Positions 24,616 through 33,044 of a DNA stretch of 64,000 nucleotides are shown here, piece after piece. This stretch comes from Flavobacteriaceae bacterium GSB9 (GTDB taxonomy: Bacteria; Bacteroidota; Bacteroidia; Flavobacteriales; Flavobacteriaceae). Position numbers and translations under genes: made by a program. Location of the stretch: NCBI GenBank assembly GCA_022749295.1, contig CP062007.1, forward strand, positions 2,046,001 through 2,110,000, in the 5' to 3' direction. The notes below the pieces were generated by a model, which was not told the DNA's origin, ran no database searches, and saw nothing but the letters and a program-made list of their open reading frames with translations. How positions within the stretch are numbered: the first letter of the stretch is position 1; every line of letters begins with the position of its first letter.

Positions 24616-25752
24616 TTATTTTTTTACAGCCGAGCACCCTGCCATAGTTGTTATTTTTATGGCTTCGGTTGGCGGTAAATTATCATTTCTTCTAACCACT
24701 TCCTCAACTACGTTTTGCGTAAGCTTTTCAAAAGCCTGCTCTAACGGTGTTGCGGTTTGCAAAGCCGCTGGACGCCCAACATCACCAGCCTCGCGAATAC
24801 TTTGCACTAATGGTATTTCTCCTAAAAATGGCACATTTAAATCCTCTGCCAAGTTTTTAGCGCCTTGTTTACCAAAAATATAGTATTTATTATCTGGTAA
24901 TTCGGCAGGAGTAAAGTAAGCCATATTTTCAATAATTCCTAAAACGGGAACACTAATGCTGTCTTGCTGAAACATGGCTACACCTTTCTTAGCATCGGCC
25001 AATGCCACATTTTGTGGTGTACTCACTACCACTGCACCTGTTATCGGCAAAGATTGCATGATACTTAAATGAATATCGCCCGTTCCAGGAGGCAAATCCA
25101 AGAGCAAGAAATCCAATTCGCCCCAATGGGCATCAAAAATCATTTGATTTAAAGCTTTTGCTGCCATAGGACCACGCCAAACTACTGCTTGATTGGGCTG
25201 TGTAAAAAAGCCTATGGAAAGCACTTTTACACCATAATTCTCAATGGGTTTCATTTTCGATTTACCTTCAATGTTTACCGCTAAGGGTTTTTCGGCCTCA
25301 ACATCAAACATAATAGGAATTGAAGGACCATAAATATCGGCATCCAACACACCAACCTTAAAACCCATTTTAGACAAAGACACCGCCAAGTTGGCCGTGA
25401 GAGTAGATTTTCCAACACCACCCTTACCCGATGCCACGGCAATAATATTTTGAATACCAGGAATTGGTTTTCCCTTTATAACATTGGCTTTTGGTTTTTC
25501 GGGCACATCAACCGTTACGTTTACTTTTATCTTGGCTTTTTCGTAAACTTTCTCATGGATGATTTTTAGAATATCAACCTCAGTACGCTTTTTAGCTTGT
25601 AAACTTGGGTTTTTAATGGTAATATCCACAATTACCTCATCACCAAAAGTTACCACATTCTTTACAGCTCCGCTTTCTACCATATTTTGCCCTTCACCGG
25701 GAACCGTAATGTTTTCGAGCGCCTTTAATATATCTTGTTTTTTTAACTTCAT
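24616..25752 (-). CDS. mrp: Mrp/ApbC family Fe-S cluster carrier ATPase
   Basis: A 378-residue P-loop NTPase that carries and inserts Fe-S clusters. The N-terminal DUF59/MIP18 domain (residues ~1-80) is followed by the deviant Walker A GKGGVGKST (~110) and LLDLPPGTGD. Where many Mrp proteins have a CPxC pair after the ENM motif, this one reads ENMAYFTPAELPDNKYY with no Cys. That form recurs in Bacteroidota as I recall, so it is probably not a defect. It is first in a unit with nfu. Confidence 0.92.
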   Translation of the reverse strand: MKLKKQDILKALENITVPGEGQNMVESGAVKNVVTFGDEVIVDITIKNPSLQAKKRTEVDILKIIHEKVYEKAKIKVNVTVDVPEKPKANVIKGKPIPGIQNIIAVASGKGGVGKSTLTANLAVSLSKMGFKVGVLDADIYGPSIPIMFDVEAEKPLAVNIEGKSKMKPIENYGVKVLSIGFFTQPNQAVVWRGPMAAKALNQMIFDAHWGELDFLLLDLPPGTGDIHLSIMQSLPITGAVVVSTPQNVALADAKKGVAMFQQDSISVPVLGIIENMAYFTPAELPDNKYYIFGKQGAKNLAEDLNVPFLGEIPLVQSIREAGDVGRPAALQTATPLEQAFEKLTQNVVEEVVRRNDNLPPTEAIKITTMAGCSAVKK

Positions 25753-25779
25753 TTTCTTTATTAAGAATCAATCTAAATG

Positions 25780-25787
25780 CAAATATA
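25780..25787 (-). promoter_or_regulatory. probable -7 box of mrp-nfu
   Basis: On the minus strand TATATTTG (25787 to 25780) is a perfect TAnnTTTG box and is followed by C. It lies 27 bp before the mrp ATG at 25752, giving a leader of about 20 nt. Confidence 0.55.
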
Positions 25788-25942
25788 TACAATAAACCTG
25801 TAAGACAGAAGCTTGCGGTTAGAAGTTTTAACTATTACAGCATTGTTATTAGCTATATGATCGATTTTACAAAAATACACCCTAGAACAAGTTAAATTGG
25901 TACAATTTATGATGTAATTAAACCACACTAAAGCCATAGGCT

Positions 25943-26776
25943 ATGAAGCAAATAACTTTTATTATTGCCGTTATAATTTTGTTTGGTTCTTCTGGTTTTT
26001 CGCAAAGTAAAATTGGACGTGCAGAACAGAGCCTTGAAGATGACGACGAGCAGTCTGAAAGTTCTAATTCAGGGTACCATTACAGCGATAATAACGATGG
26101 CAATACTGGTTTTTTAACCGAATTAATTGGTGGCTTTTTTGTTCAGCTTTTTAGTTACACCGCCTATGCCGTGGCTATTGAAAGCCCTTTTGAAACCGAA
26201 AGCAAAGCAAGCCAAGCTTCCATTACAAAACGTCCTTATTACAAAACTAACAAAGGAAACTACAGCTATACTTTGAGTGATGACACGAGACTTTTAAGAA
26301 CTGAATTGTCGGGCAGGTATCTCTCTGAAAATAAAAGACTAAAAGGTATGCATCTTAATTTAGAAACACGGTTTTTAAAACGGGTTAGTCTTGAGACCGG
26401 CTACCTTCAGCTTTGGGAAAACAATCCAAATTTCGGAACCGACAACCTGGCGCTATATACTATGCTTGGAAAATATTACCGCGTTCGTTCTGAAAAATTT
26501 GATGCCTTTTGGGGCTTGGGCGCTTCGTATGTTGATGGCGCCGTTGATGAATTCGGGTTTACATACGGTATAGGTGCCGAATGGTTTTTTTCCAGACCTT
26601 TAAGTGTCGAAATAAACTTTAATCAAACCTTTATAAATAGCCAAACCGTTAATAAATTTAATGCCCTTTTGAATTACCACCATAAGCAATATAAATTTAT
26701 TGGCGGCTACGAACACCTTAAGATTGGAAACCAAGATTTTTCGAATGCTACCTTAGGCCTTTCCATATTTTTTTAA
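25943..26776 (+). CDS. hypothetical outer-membrane beta-barrel protein
   Basis: A 277-residue protein with an N-terminal signal peptide (residues 1-20, ending near GFSQ), then an acidic Ser-rich linker (EDDDEQSESSNSG), then alternating aromatic/polar strands in the second half (LSGRYLSENKRLKGMHLNLETRF; FGLGIGAEWFF-like segments). It ends in the aromatic pattern ATLGLSIFF, as outer-membrane barrels do. No specific family recognised. It stands alone; its stop is 4 bp from the stop of the convergent alkyltransferase-like gene. Confidence 0.6.
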   Translation: MKQITFIIAVIILFGSSGFSQSKIGRAEQSLEDDDEQSESSNSGYHYSDNNDGNTGFLTELIGGFFVQLFSYTAYAVAIESPFETESKASQASITKRPYYKTNKGNYSYTLSDDTRLLRTELSGRYLSENKRLKGMHLNLETRFLKRVSLETGYLQLWENNPNFGTDNLALYTMLGKYYRVRSEKFDAFWGLGASYVDGAVDEFGFTYGIGAEWFFSRPLSVEINFNQTFINSQTVNKFNALLNYHHKQYKFIGGYEHLKIGNQDFSNATLGLSIFF

Positions 26777-26780
26777 AGTA

Positions 26781-27113
26781 TCATAATTCCTTTGAAGGGT
26801 CCCAAAAAACCTTGTCAAAATCCATTATTTGATTATCGACCACAACAATACCTTCACTCTCCAAAAGTTGTTGCATTAAATATGTTCCCTCAAAGTGTTG
26901 TTTGCCGGTAAGCAATCCTTTTCTGTTCACTACTCTATGTGCCGGCACATCTTTTCCTTTTGAGCCATTCATGGCATACCCCACCATTCTTGCACTTTTA
27001 GCAGCGCCCAAATATTTGGCAATGGCACCGTAACTGGTCGTCCTCCCAAACGGGATTTGTTTGGCTACGGCATAAACTCTATCGAAAAAACTTAAGGTTT
27101 CTGCCTTCATCAC
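26781..27113 (-). CDS. alkyltransferase-like (ATL) DNA-binding protein
   Basis: A 110-residue MGMT-fold protein. The O6-alkylguanine transferase motif PCHR appears here as PAHRVV with Ala58 in place of the acceptor Cys, so it cannot take up alkyl groups. It fits ATL proteins, which bind O6-alkylguanine and hand the lesion to nucleotide excision repair. It also has the DNA-contacting FGRTTSYGAIAKYLG and GYAMNGS. Its ATG overlaps the stop region of the LysE gene. Confidence 0.88.
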   Translation of the reverse strand: MMKAETLSFFDRVYAVAKQIPFGRTTSYGAIAKYLGAAKSARMVGYAMNGSKGKDVPAHRVVNRKGLLTGKQHFEGTYLMQQLLESEGIVVVDNQIMDFDKVFWDPSKEL

Positions 27114-27742
27114 TAAAATTCCTGAATGATATTAACAAGCGTTACCACCGATATTATTCCAGTAATGCCCCCAATAATAAGGTTCATGTTTTTTTGGCTC
27201 GTAAAGGCTTTCCCCTTTATTTTATCGAAGAAGAAAATGTACATATACAACGTAACAAACGTACCTGTACCAGCTCCGGCCACATACGAAATAATATTTA
27301 TTTGCTCGAACGTTAACCATCCAATTGAAGCGAGCGTAATCGTAACATAAGCCTGATAAGGTATTGGGAAGACATTTATAGCGGAGAGCAACATACCCTG
27401 AAAAAATCGGCTGTGTTTACTTTTCATTTTGGGTTCAATTTGCTGCTTTGGAGCAGGTTTGGCTACAAATAAAAAATAAATGGTTATTAAGATAAAAATA
27501 ACTAAGGCCACACCGCGAAGCACACTAATTACTTCGGGATGCTTACTTAAATAACGCGCAAAAATTGATGCCAAATAGGTTTGTGCAAAAACCACAACGC
27601 AAACACCAATTGAAAACACAATTCCCCTAACATGTCCTTCTTTTAGGCTGATTTTTGCTGCGGTCATATTTAGAAGTCCTGGAGGCACTACCCCCAAGAG
27701 CGCAAAAACAACTCCTAAAAAAAAGACAAGCGTGATGTTCAC
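27113..27742 (-). CDS. LysE family export protein
   Basis: A 209-residue inner-membrane protein with about six helices and the LysE/RhtB fold (VVPPGLLNMTAAKISLKEG near residue 20). Family members export amino acids or their analogues; the substrate here is unknown. It lies in a minus-strand unit trmB - lysE-like - atl with gaps of 2 nt or less, so it is probably co-transcribed with trmB. Confidence 0.8.
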   Translation of the reverse strand: MNITLVFFLGVVFALLGVVPPGLLNMTAAKISLKEGHVRGIVFSIGVCVVVFAQTYLASIFARYLSKHPEVISVLRGVALVIFILITIYFLFVAKPAPKQQIEPKMKSKHSRFFQGMLLSAINVFPIPYQAYVTITLASIGWLTFEQINIISYVAGAGTGTFVTLYMYIFFFDKIKGKAFTSQKNMNLIIGGITGIISVVTLVNIIQEF

Positions 27743-27744
27743 TT

Positions 27745-28419
27745 CTATTTAATTTTAAACCGAATATACGTAATTGGTTTGTTCTGTTCTAGATATTGCG
27801 ATTCGTAAAACGTTTGAATGGCTGTTACATCTTCAGGGCTTCCTTCCTGTTTGTAAACATTGTGGTTGGCGTAAAGCACCTCGTGCCCCTCTCCGTGCAA
27901 TAAGCCCAAAGTATAGCCATGCATAAACTCGCTATCTGTTTTAAGGTTTACAACGCCTTCTGGTTTTAGCACTTTTTTATAACGTTGCAAAAACGTAGTG
28001 TTGGTCATGCGGTGTTTGGTACGCTTGTATTTTATTTGCGGGTCGGGAAAGGTAATCCAGATTTCATCAACTTCGTTTTCAGCAAAGGCATACTCGATAA
28101 GCTCGATTTGAATGCGAAGAAAAGCCACATTGGATATGTTTTCTTCAACGGCCGTTTTCGCACCGCGCCAAAAACGGGCGCCTTTAATATCAATTCCTAT
28201 AAAATTTTTATCAGGGTACTTTTGCGCCAAAGCCACCGAATATTCTCCTTTTCCGCACCCCAGTTCTAATACCAACGGATTACCGTTTTTAAAAAAATCG
28301 GTTCGCCAATTGCCCTTTAAACTAAAGTTTGAATTCACCAATTCATCGCGTGTTGGCTGGAATACATTGGCAAAGGTTTCGTTTTCCTTAAATCGTTTAA
28401 GTTTGTTTTTGCTTCCCAA
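27745..28419 (-). CDS. trmB: tRNA (guanine(46)-N7)-methyltransferase
   Basis: SAM-dependent methylation of G46 in the tRNA variable loop. The 224-residue protein starts at TTG 28419: homologues begin MGSKNKLKRFKENE, and no ATG or GTG fits. SAM motif VLELGCGKGEYSVALA is near residue 50; the catalytic-side motif WITFPDPQIKYKRTKHR is near 122. First gene of trmB - lysE-like - atl. Confidence 0.94.
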   Translation of the reverse strand: MGSKNKLKRFKENETFANVFQPTRDELVNSNFSLKGNWRTDFFKNGNPLVLELGCGKGEYSVALAQKYPDKNFIGIDIKGARFWRGAKTAVEENISNVAFLRIQIELIEYAFAENEVDEIWITFPDPQIKYKRTKHRMTNTTFLQRYKKVLKPEGVVNLKTDSEFMHGYTLGLLHGEGHEVLYANHNVYKQEGSPEDVTAIQTFYESQYLEQNKPITYIRFKIK

Positions 28420-28448
28420 GGTTTGTTAACTATTTCTTATTATTATTA

Positions 28449-28456
28449 TAATTTTG
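28449..28456 (+). promoter_or_regulatory. candidate -7 box for the glycosyltransferase gene
   Basis: TAATTTTG fits TAnnTTTG. If used, the leader to ATG 28606 would be about 145 nt and contain the whole repeat element 28519-28594. Confidence 0.35.
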
Positions 28457-28518
28457 GTAAAATTAAGGAAATATATAACAGCCTCGATACGCTTATTTTT
28501 GATTTTCTCTAAAAAAGT

Positions 28519-28594
28519 GCGTTAGGGATTGAGGCATTTGTTGGAGCTCCTCGCAGAGAGCGACTGCCGAAAGCCTGACCCTTGTGGTAACGCC
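28519..28594 (-). repeat. dispersed structured repeat, copy 1
   Basis: A 76-bp element. On the minus strand it begins GGCGTTACCACAAG, continues GGTCAGGCT, and ends CCCTAACGC. The copy at 47505-47610 (plus strand) has the same 23-bp left end with two changes and the same 9-bp right end around a different middle. The ends GCGTTA/TAACGC are inverted to each other, and a GGAGCTCC palindrome lies inside. It sits 11 bp before the glycosyltransferase ATG, probably in its leader. Confidence 0.7.
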
Positions 28595-28605
28595 CAATAA
28601 TTAAA

Positions 28606-29652
28606 ATGAAAAAACGAATTTTAGTTGCGCCTTTAAATTGGGGACTCGGACATGCCACCCGGTGCATCCCCATTATCAATGCTTTAGTACAGGAAGGCTT
28701 TGTGCCCATTATTGCTAGTGATGGGGATGCGCTTTCACTGTTGCGAAAGGAATTCCCAAACTTATCGTCTATTGAACTGCCTTCGTACAATATTACGTAT
28801 GCCAAAAACGGCAAAATGTTTAAGCTAAAATTGATAAAGGATTCGCCCAGACTATTAAAGACCATTAAAGCTGAAAAAAAAGCCATTAGTGGTATTTTAG
28901 AACATAATGATATTGCGGGCATTATATCTGATAATCGCTTGGGCGTTAGAAACAAAAACACACCCTCGGTATTTATTACGCACCAGCTGAATGTTTTAAG
29001 TGGCACTACCACTTGGCTGAGCACCAAAATGCACCAAAAGTTTATTAAAAAGTTTGATGCTTGCTGGGTTCCTGATACTGATGGTGAACTAAATTTAAGC
29101 GGAAAGTTGGGACATACAAAAACATTTGACATCCCCACAAAATATATTGGCCCTTTAAGTAGGTTTAACACCAAGCCATGCGACATAAAAAACGACTTAC
29201 TGGTATTACTTTCTGGGCCGGAGCCACAACGCACCATGCTTGAACAAAAACTTTTTGAAGAACTTAAAAACTACAAAGGAAAAGTGGTTTTTGTAAAAGG
29301 CATCCTGGAACAGGAGCAAACTATACAAATTATTGGCAACATGACTATTTACAATTTTATGACCTCCGACCTATTGGAAAAAACATTAAATGAAAGCGCC
29401 TTGGTACTTTCGCGATCGGGATATACAACGGTTATGGATTTAGCCAAACTTAACAAAAAGGCCTTTTTTATACCAACACCCGGCCAATTTGAACAGGAAT
29501 ATTTAGCGGAACGATTAACAGAAATGCAATTAGTGCCCAGTTGCAGTCAAGACGAGTTTACTATTGAAAAACTGAACAATACCTCAAATTTTATTGGGCT
29601 TAAGGCTTTTAATTTTAATTTGGATTATAAAGAGCTATTCAGCCTTTTCTAA
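28606..29652 (+). CDS. MurG-like / GT28-type glycosyltransferase family protein
   Basis: A 348-residue GT-B fold protein. N-terminal Rossmann entry RILVAPLNWGLGHATRCIP with the Gly-rich GHATR loop; C-terminal half has RSGYTTVMDLAKLNKKAFFIPTPGQFEQEYLA, the usual nucleotide-sugar pocket of GT28/MurG-like enzymes. Not MurG itself (too divergent, not in a cell-wall cluster). Donor and acceptor unknown. Its last 18 bp overlap the 3' end of the convergent histidine kinase gene. Confidence 0.75.
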   Translation: MKKRILVAPLNWGLGHATRCIPIINALVQEGFVPIIASDGDALSLLRKEFPNLSSIELPSYNITYAKNGKMFKLKLIKDSPRLLKTIKAEKKAISGILEHNDIAGIISDNRLGVRNKNTPSVFITHQLNVLSGTTTWLSTKMHQKFIKKFDACWVPDTDGELNLSGKLGHTKTFDIPTKYIGPLSRFNTKPCDIKNDLLVLLSGPEPQRTMLEQKLFEELKNYKGKVVFVKGILEQEQTIQIIGNMTIYNFMTSDLLEKTLNESALVLSRSGYTTVMDLAKLNKKAFFIPTPGQFEQEYLAERLTEMQLVPSCSQDEFTIEKLNNTSNFIGLKAFNFNLDYKELFSLF

Positions 29653-30678
29653 AGTGAATGAAAATTCGCTACCCACGCCGTACTCGCTTTCAACATAAAT
29701 TTTTTCTTGGTGGGCCTCAATAATATGTTTTACAATGGAAAGCCCTAAGCCCGAACCGCCCTCTTTTCTGGATCCACTTTTATCTACACGGTAAAAACGC
29801 TCGAACAACCTAGGCACATGTACTTTTTCTATACCCTCGCCATTATCGGTTACGCGAACAATGACTTTGTTTTTTATAAGATTTTCTATGCTTATCTCTG
29901 TGGTTCCTTTTGTGTTCCCATACTTTAAGGAGTTTACCACCAAGTTTACCAAAACTTGTTGGATGCGGTCTTTATCTGCGTTTACTAATATTGGGGTTGG
30001 GTAATCTCTGTCGAATGTTAGTGTAATCTTCTTTTTAGAGGCTTTCATCTCTAACATATCGAATACACTTTTGGTAAGCTCAACAATATCAAAGGTTTCT
30101 ATTTTCAACCTTAGGTCGCCTACCTCTAATTTGGTTATCATATCCAAATCCTTAACAATATAGCCCAGCCTTTCTATACCTTTACTAGCACGTTTTAAAT
30201 ATTTTTCCCGAATTGCCTTATCTTCAATAGCACCGTCTAACAAGGTTAATATATAACCTTGAACCGTAAATAGGGGGGTTTTTAACTCGTGCGACACATT
30301 ACCGAAAAACTCCTTACGGTATTCTTCACGCACCTTTAAGGTTTCAATTTCAATTTTTTTGTCTTTGGCAAACTTATCTATTTCTTGGGTTAGGGTGCGC
30401 ATATCTGTCGTTATAGGGCCTTTGCTTAAATCAGCCGACTCCAATAACGTTAAGTCATCATAGATTTTTTTTACCCTTTTGTATATAAATCGCTCTACAC
30501 TATACTGAATAATTAAAAAGCAAAACACAAAAAGGCTAATTGATATACCTAAAACCTGATACCATTTAAACTCGTAGAAGTAATATAAAAAAACACTCAT
30601 TAGGAGTGTTATGTATATGGTTATGTATAGCGATGTTTTTATCGCAAACCGGTATGATTTTTTAAATTTTGTCTGCAT
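29635..30678 (-). CDS. membrane sensor histidine kinase (PhoR-like)
   Basis: A 347-residue protein. Two N-terminal membrane segments (residues ~15-35 and 40-60) with almost no periplasmic loop; a short linker; HisKA with the phospho-acceptor His130 in FFGNVSHELKTPL; HATPase_c with VNSLKYGN (N box), VTDNGEGI (G1) and GGSGLGLSI (G2). It overlaps the regulator stop by one base (TAATG), so the two are coupled. The very small outside loop suggests sensing in the membrane or cytoplasm. Confidence 0.9.
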   Translation of the reverse strand: MQTKFKKSYRFAIKTSLYITIYITLLMSVFLYYFYEFKWYQVLGISISLFVFCFLIIQYSVERFIYKRVKKIYDDLTLLESADLSKGPITTDMRTLTQEIDKFAKDKKIEIETLKVREEYRKEFFGNVSHELKTPLFTVQGYILTLLDGAIEDKAIREKYLKRASKGIERLGYIVKDLDMITKLEVGDLRLKIETFDIVELTKSVFDMLEMKASKKKITLTFDRDYPTPILVNADKDRIQQVLVNLVVNSLKYGNTKGTTEISIENLIKNKVIVRVTDNGEGIEKVHVPRLFERFYRVDKSGSRKEGGSGLGLSIVKHIIEAHQEKIYVESEYGVGSEFSFTLEKAE

Positions 30679-31358
30679 TAATCTACAAACTTATAGCCGA
30701 CGCCTTTTATGGTTTTAAAACTATCATCACCCAGTTTTTCACGTAATTTTCTTATGTGCACATCAATGGTTCTTCCGCCAACAACTACCTCGTTGCCCCA
30801 AACGGTATCGAGTATTTCGTCTCGCTTGAAAACTTTACCGGGCTTTGATGCCAATAAAGATAATAATTCAAATTCTTTTCGCGGCAATATTATCTCTTTT
30901 CCTTTTGATGTGATTTTGTATTCATCTCTATTAATCACTAAGCTGCCCACTTTAACGGTGTCGTCAACATCTTCTTCCTTAAATCGTCTTAGAAGCGCTT
31001 TAACCTTACTTACCAATACTTTTGGCTTAATGGGCTTGGTGATGTAATCATCAGCCCCTGCATCAAACCCAGCAACCTGCGAGTAATCTTCACCCCTCGC
31101 TGTTAAAAAAGTTACGATAGTGTTTTTTAAATCTGGATTTTTACGGATAATTTCACAGGCTTCAATACCGTCCATTTCAGGCATCATCACATCTAAAATA
31201 ATTAAATGCGGAATTTCCTTTTTTGCCTTTTTCACACCTTCTTGTCCGTTTTCGGCTGTAATGACATGATAGCCTTCGTTGCTTAGGTTATACCCTACAA
31301 TTTCTAAAATATCGGGCTCATCATCAACTAAAAGAATTTTAATATCTTTCTTCTTCAT
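30678..31358 (-). CDS. OmpR/PhoB-family response regulator
   Basis: A 226-residue regulator. Receiver domain (residues ~5-120) with acidic D12/D13, phospho-acceptor D56 in LIILDVMMPEMDG and the conserved Lys in DDYITKPIKP; C-terminal winged helix (residues ~130-226) with GRTIDVHIRKLREKLG and KGVGYKF. It is first in the operon with the kinase. A possible -7 box TATCTTTA is on the minus strand at 31394-31387. Target genes unknown. Confidence 0.92.
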   Translation of the reverse strand: MKKKDIKILLVDDEPDILEIVGYNLSNEGYHVITAENGQEGVKKAKKEIPHLIILDVMMPEMDGIEACEIIRKNPDLKNTIVTFLTARGEDYSQVAGFDAGADDYITKPIKPKVLVSKVKALLRRFKEEDVDDTVKVGSLVINRDEYKITSKGKEIILPRKEFELLSLLASKPGKVFKRDEILDTVWGNEVVVGGRTIDVHIRKLREKLGDDSFKTIKGVGYKFVD

Positions 31359-31540
31359 ATTTTGTCAACTACTAGTTATACAAGGGTAAAGATAAAACTA
31401 AAAACATAATTCCTTTTAAAACACCATATTAATAACATTAAGATAACAAACAACTTACACTAAATTAACCTTTTGTCGATTTTTCATCTGAAAACCAGCA
31501 ATTTTAACACTGTTTTGGCACCAATTTTGATTAATGAAAG

Positions 31541-31548
31541 TAACTTTA
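31541..31548 (+). promoter_or_regulatory. candidate -7 box for the small type IX cargo gene
   Basis: TAACTTTA is one mismatch from TAnnTTTG, with TTTTGG at 31513-31518 as a possible -33 box 22 bp upstream. Leader about 15 nt. The 208-bp gap 31359-31567 holds little else. Confidence 0.4.
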
Positions 31549-31567
31549 CAGGACCAAATCGACTTTT

Positions 31568-31912
31568 ATGAAAAAGCTTTACTTCACCATGTTGTGTTTT
31601 GCATTTTTACTGTTTTCTGCACAGGAAGTCACAGCACAAAGCATATGGAATAATCCGCCACAAGAAAAAGGCATTAAAGGACTTTCGGTTTTCCCAAACC
31701 CTTTAAACACCACTACCAATACTTTTTTAACAATACAATCCTCCTTAAACGCGAACAAAAATATAGCGTTTTATGATGTTTTGGGGAAACGTATTTTTGC
31801 TACTTTTTTAAGAGGCAAACAATTGAATATTTCTAATCTCAAACCAGGAATCTATATTTTAAAAGTTACCGAAAACAACATTAGCGAAACCCGAAAATTA
31901 GTGATAAAGTAA
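31568..31912 (+). CDS. minimal secreted protein: signal peptide plus type IX sorting domain
   Basis: 114 residues. Signal peptide (residues 1-24, ending near VTAQS), a linker of about 12 residues (WNNPPQEKGIKG), then a complete type A sorting domain of about 75 residues: LSVFPNPLN, FYDVLGKRIF, ISNLKPGIYILKV and the final RKLVIK. There is no room for a cargo domain. Predicted to cross the inner membrane by Sec and be exported or anchored by the type IX system. Role unknown. Confidence 0.8.
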   Translation: MKKLYFTMLCFAFLLFSAQEVTAQSIWNNPPQEKGIKGLSVFPNPLNTTTNTFLTIQSSLNANKNIAFYDVLGKRIFATFLRGKQLNISNLKPGIYILKVTENNISETRKLVIK

Positions 31913-32016
31913 AGAAATCGTTATTTAACAGTAAAAAAATCAATAAATTTAGGTTTTTAGTAAAATTAATTAAATCACAGTCATTACTTTTAGTGTTTTA
32001 ATTAAATCTTTTTACT

Positions 32017-32934
32017 ATGAAACAATTTTACTTTTTTTCACTTACTTTTTTTATTTCTTTTTGTTCGTTCGGGCAAATTATCCTTACCGAATCATTTGAT
32101 TATACTGACGGCAGCCTCGTAGGGAACGGTACATGGTCTAACCACAGCGGAACCGAAGGCGATTTGTTAATTTCATCAGGTGAAGCTGTTGTGCAACATG
32201 GTTCACCTAGTGAAGATGCCAACATATCATTTACGGCGGTTTCTGGAAGTATTTATTACGCCTTTGATTTTTCGGTTGATGATTTGGGAGCCCCCTACAG
32301 CGGGTCGGACAACGAGTATTTTGCCCATTTTATGGTAGGCACAAGTAGCTTTACTGCTCGTCTTGATATTGTACCGCCGGCTTCTAATGGCGACTTTTCA
32401 GTTGGAATTGCCACACTTAGTAGTACTGCCGAAGCGATATGGGCAACGGACCTGTCTTTTGAAACCACCTATCGTGCCACAGTAAAATACGACCAAGACA
32501 CTAACCAAACCCAACTCTGGATAAACGCTTCGAGCGAAGAAGATACCTCAATACAAGGCAGCGACCAAGACGACCCCGGAAATGCCATTACAGCTTTTGC
32601 GCTTCGCCAATCTGATTCATCAGAGAACGAAACTGTTCGAGTTGACAATATAATCATTTCACAATCTTTTGAGGCCACATTAACCACTAACACCCCAAGA
32701 TCTATTGCCGATTTTAAAATGTTTCCAAATCCAAGCCATTTAGGACATGTAAACCTATTGAGCAATAACACAAAAACTATGGAGGTTACCGTTTACGGTC
32801 TTTTGGGCAAAAGCATATTTAAAGCATCGGTTACCAACAAAAGACTAGATATTTCGATGTTAAAACCCGGTGTTTACATTGTTGAAGTTTTTCAAAATGA
32901 TGCTTTGGCAACGAAAAAATTAATAATCAAATAA
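32017..32934 (+). CDS. secreted protein with C-terminal type IX sorting domain
   Basis: A 305-residue protein: signal peptide (residues 1-19, SFCSFGQ), then a beta-rich domain of about 200 residues with no recognised motif but a jelly-roll/LamG-like pattern (ILTESFDYTDGSLVGNGTW, SIYYAFDFSVDDLGA, VRVDNIIISQS), then a sorting domain from about residue 230: FKMFPNPSHLGHVNLLS, VYGLLGKSIF, ISMLKPGVYIVEV, KKLIIK. The FDY...G.L..NGTW opening is common in flavobacterial secreted proteins. Same orientation as the small cargo gene before it. Confidence 0.8.
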   Translation: MKQFYFFSLTFFISFCSFGQIILTESFDYTDGSLVGNGTWSNHSGTEGDLLISSGEAVVQHGSPSEDANISFTAVSGSIYYAFDFSVDDLGAPYSGSDNEYFAHFMVGTSSFTARLDIVPPASNGDFSVGIATLSSTAEAIWATDLSFETTYRATVKYDQDTNQTQLWINASSEEDTSIQGSDQDDPGNAITAFALRQSDSSENETVRVDNIIISQSFEATLTTNTPRSIADFKMFPNPSHLGHVNLLSNNTKTMEVTVYGLLGKSIFKASVTNKRLDISMLKPGVYIVEVFQNDALATKKLIIK

Positions 32935-32956
32935 ATCTATAACTCCTAAAGTTTTT

Positions 32957-32987
32957 AAAAGCGTTACTTACTTGGTAACGCTTTTTT
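32957..32987 (+). terminator. terminator after the 305-residue cargo gene
   Basis: AAGCGTTAC (32959-32967) pairs with GTAACGCTT (32975-32983), followed by TTTT. It overlaps the promoter of the next gene. Confidence 0.85.
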
Positions 32988-33003
32988 ATTTTACCTACTT
33001 TTG
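32972..33003 (+). promoter_or_regulatory. promoter of the LuxE-like gene
   Basis: TTG (32972-32974) and TACTTTTG (32996-33003) are 21 bp apart, a full match to the Bacteroidota TTG-N19-21-TAnnTTTG promoter. The -33 part lies within the right arm of the preceding terminator. Confidence 0.65.
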
Positions 33004-33044
33004 TAAAATCGATAGGCACACTATATTAAAATTACAGTTTATTA

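Noticed and set aside
26947-26949. ATL protein as an active O6-methylguanine methyltransferase
   Set aside because: The acceptor Cys is Ala58 (PAHR), so the transferase reaction is not possible.
28519-28594. Possible integron attC site, because the ends are GCGTTA/TAACGC
   Set aside because: The core and inverse-core consensus do not fit fully, there is no integrase or cassette array, and the two copies are isolated; left as a dispersed repeat.
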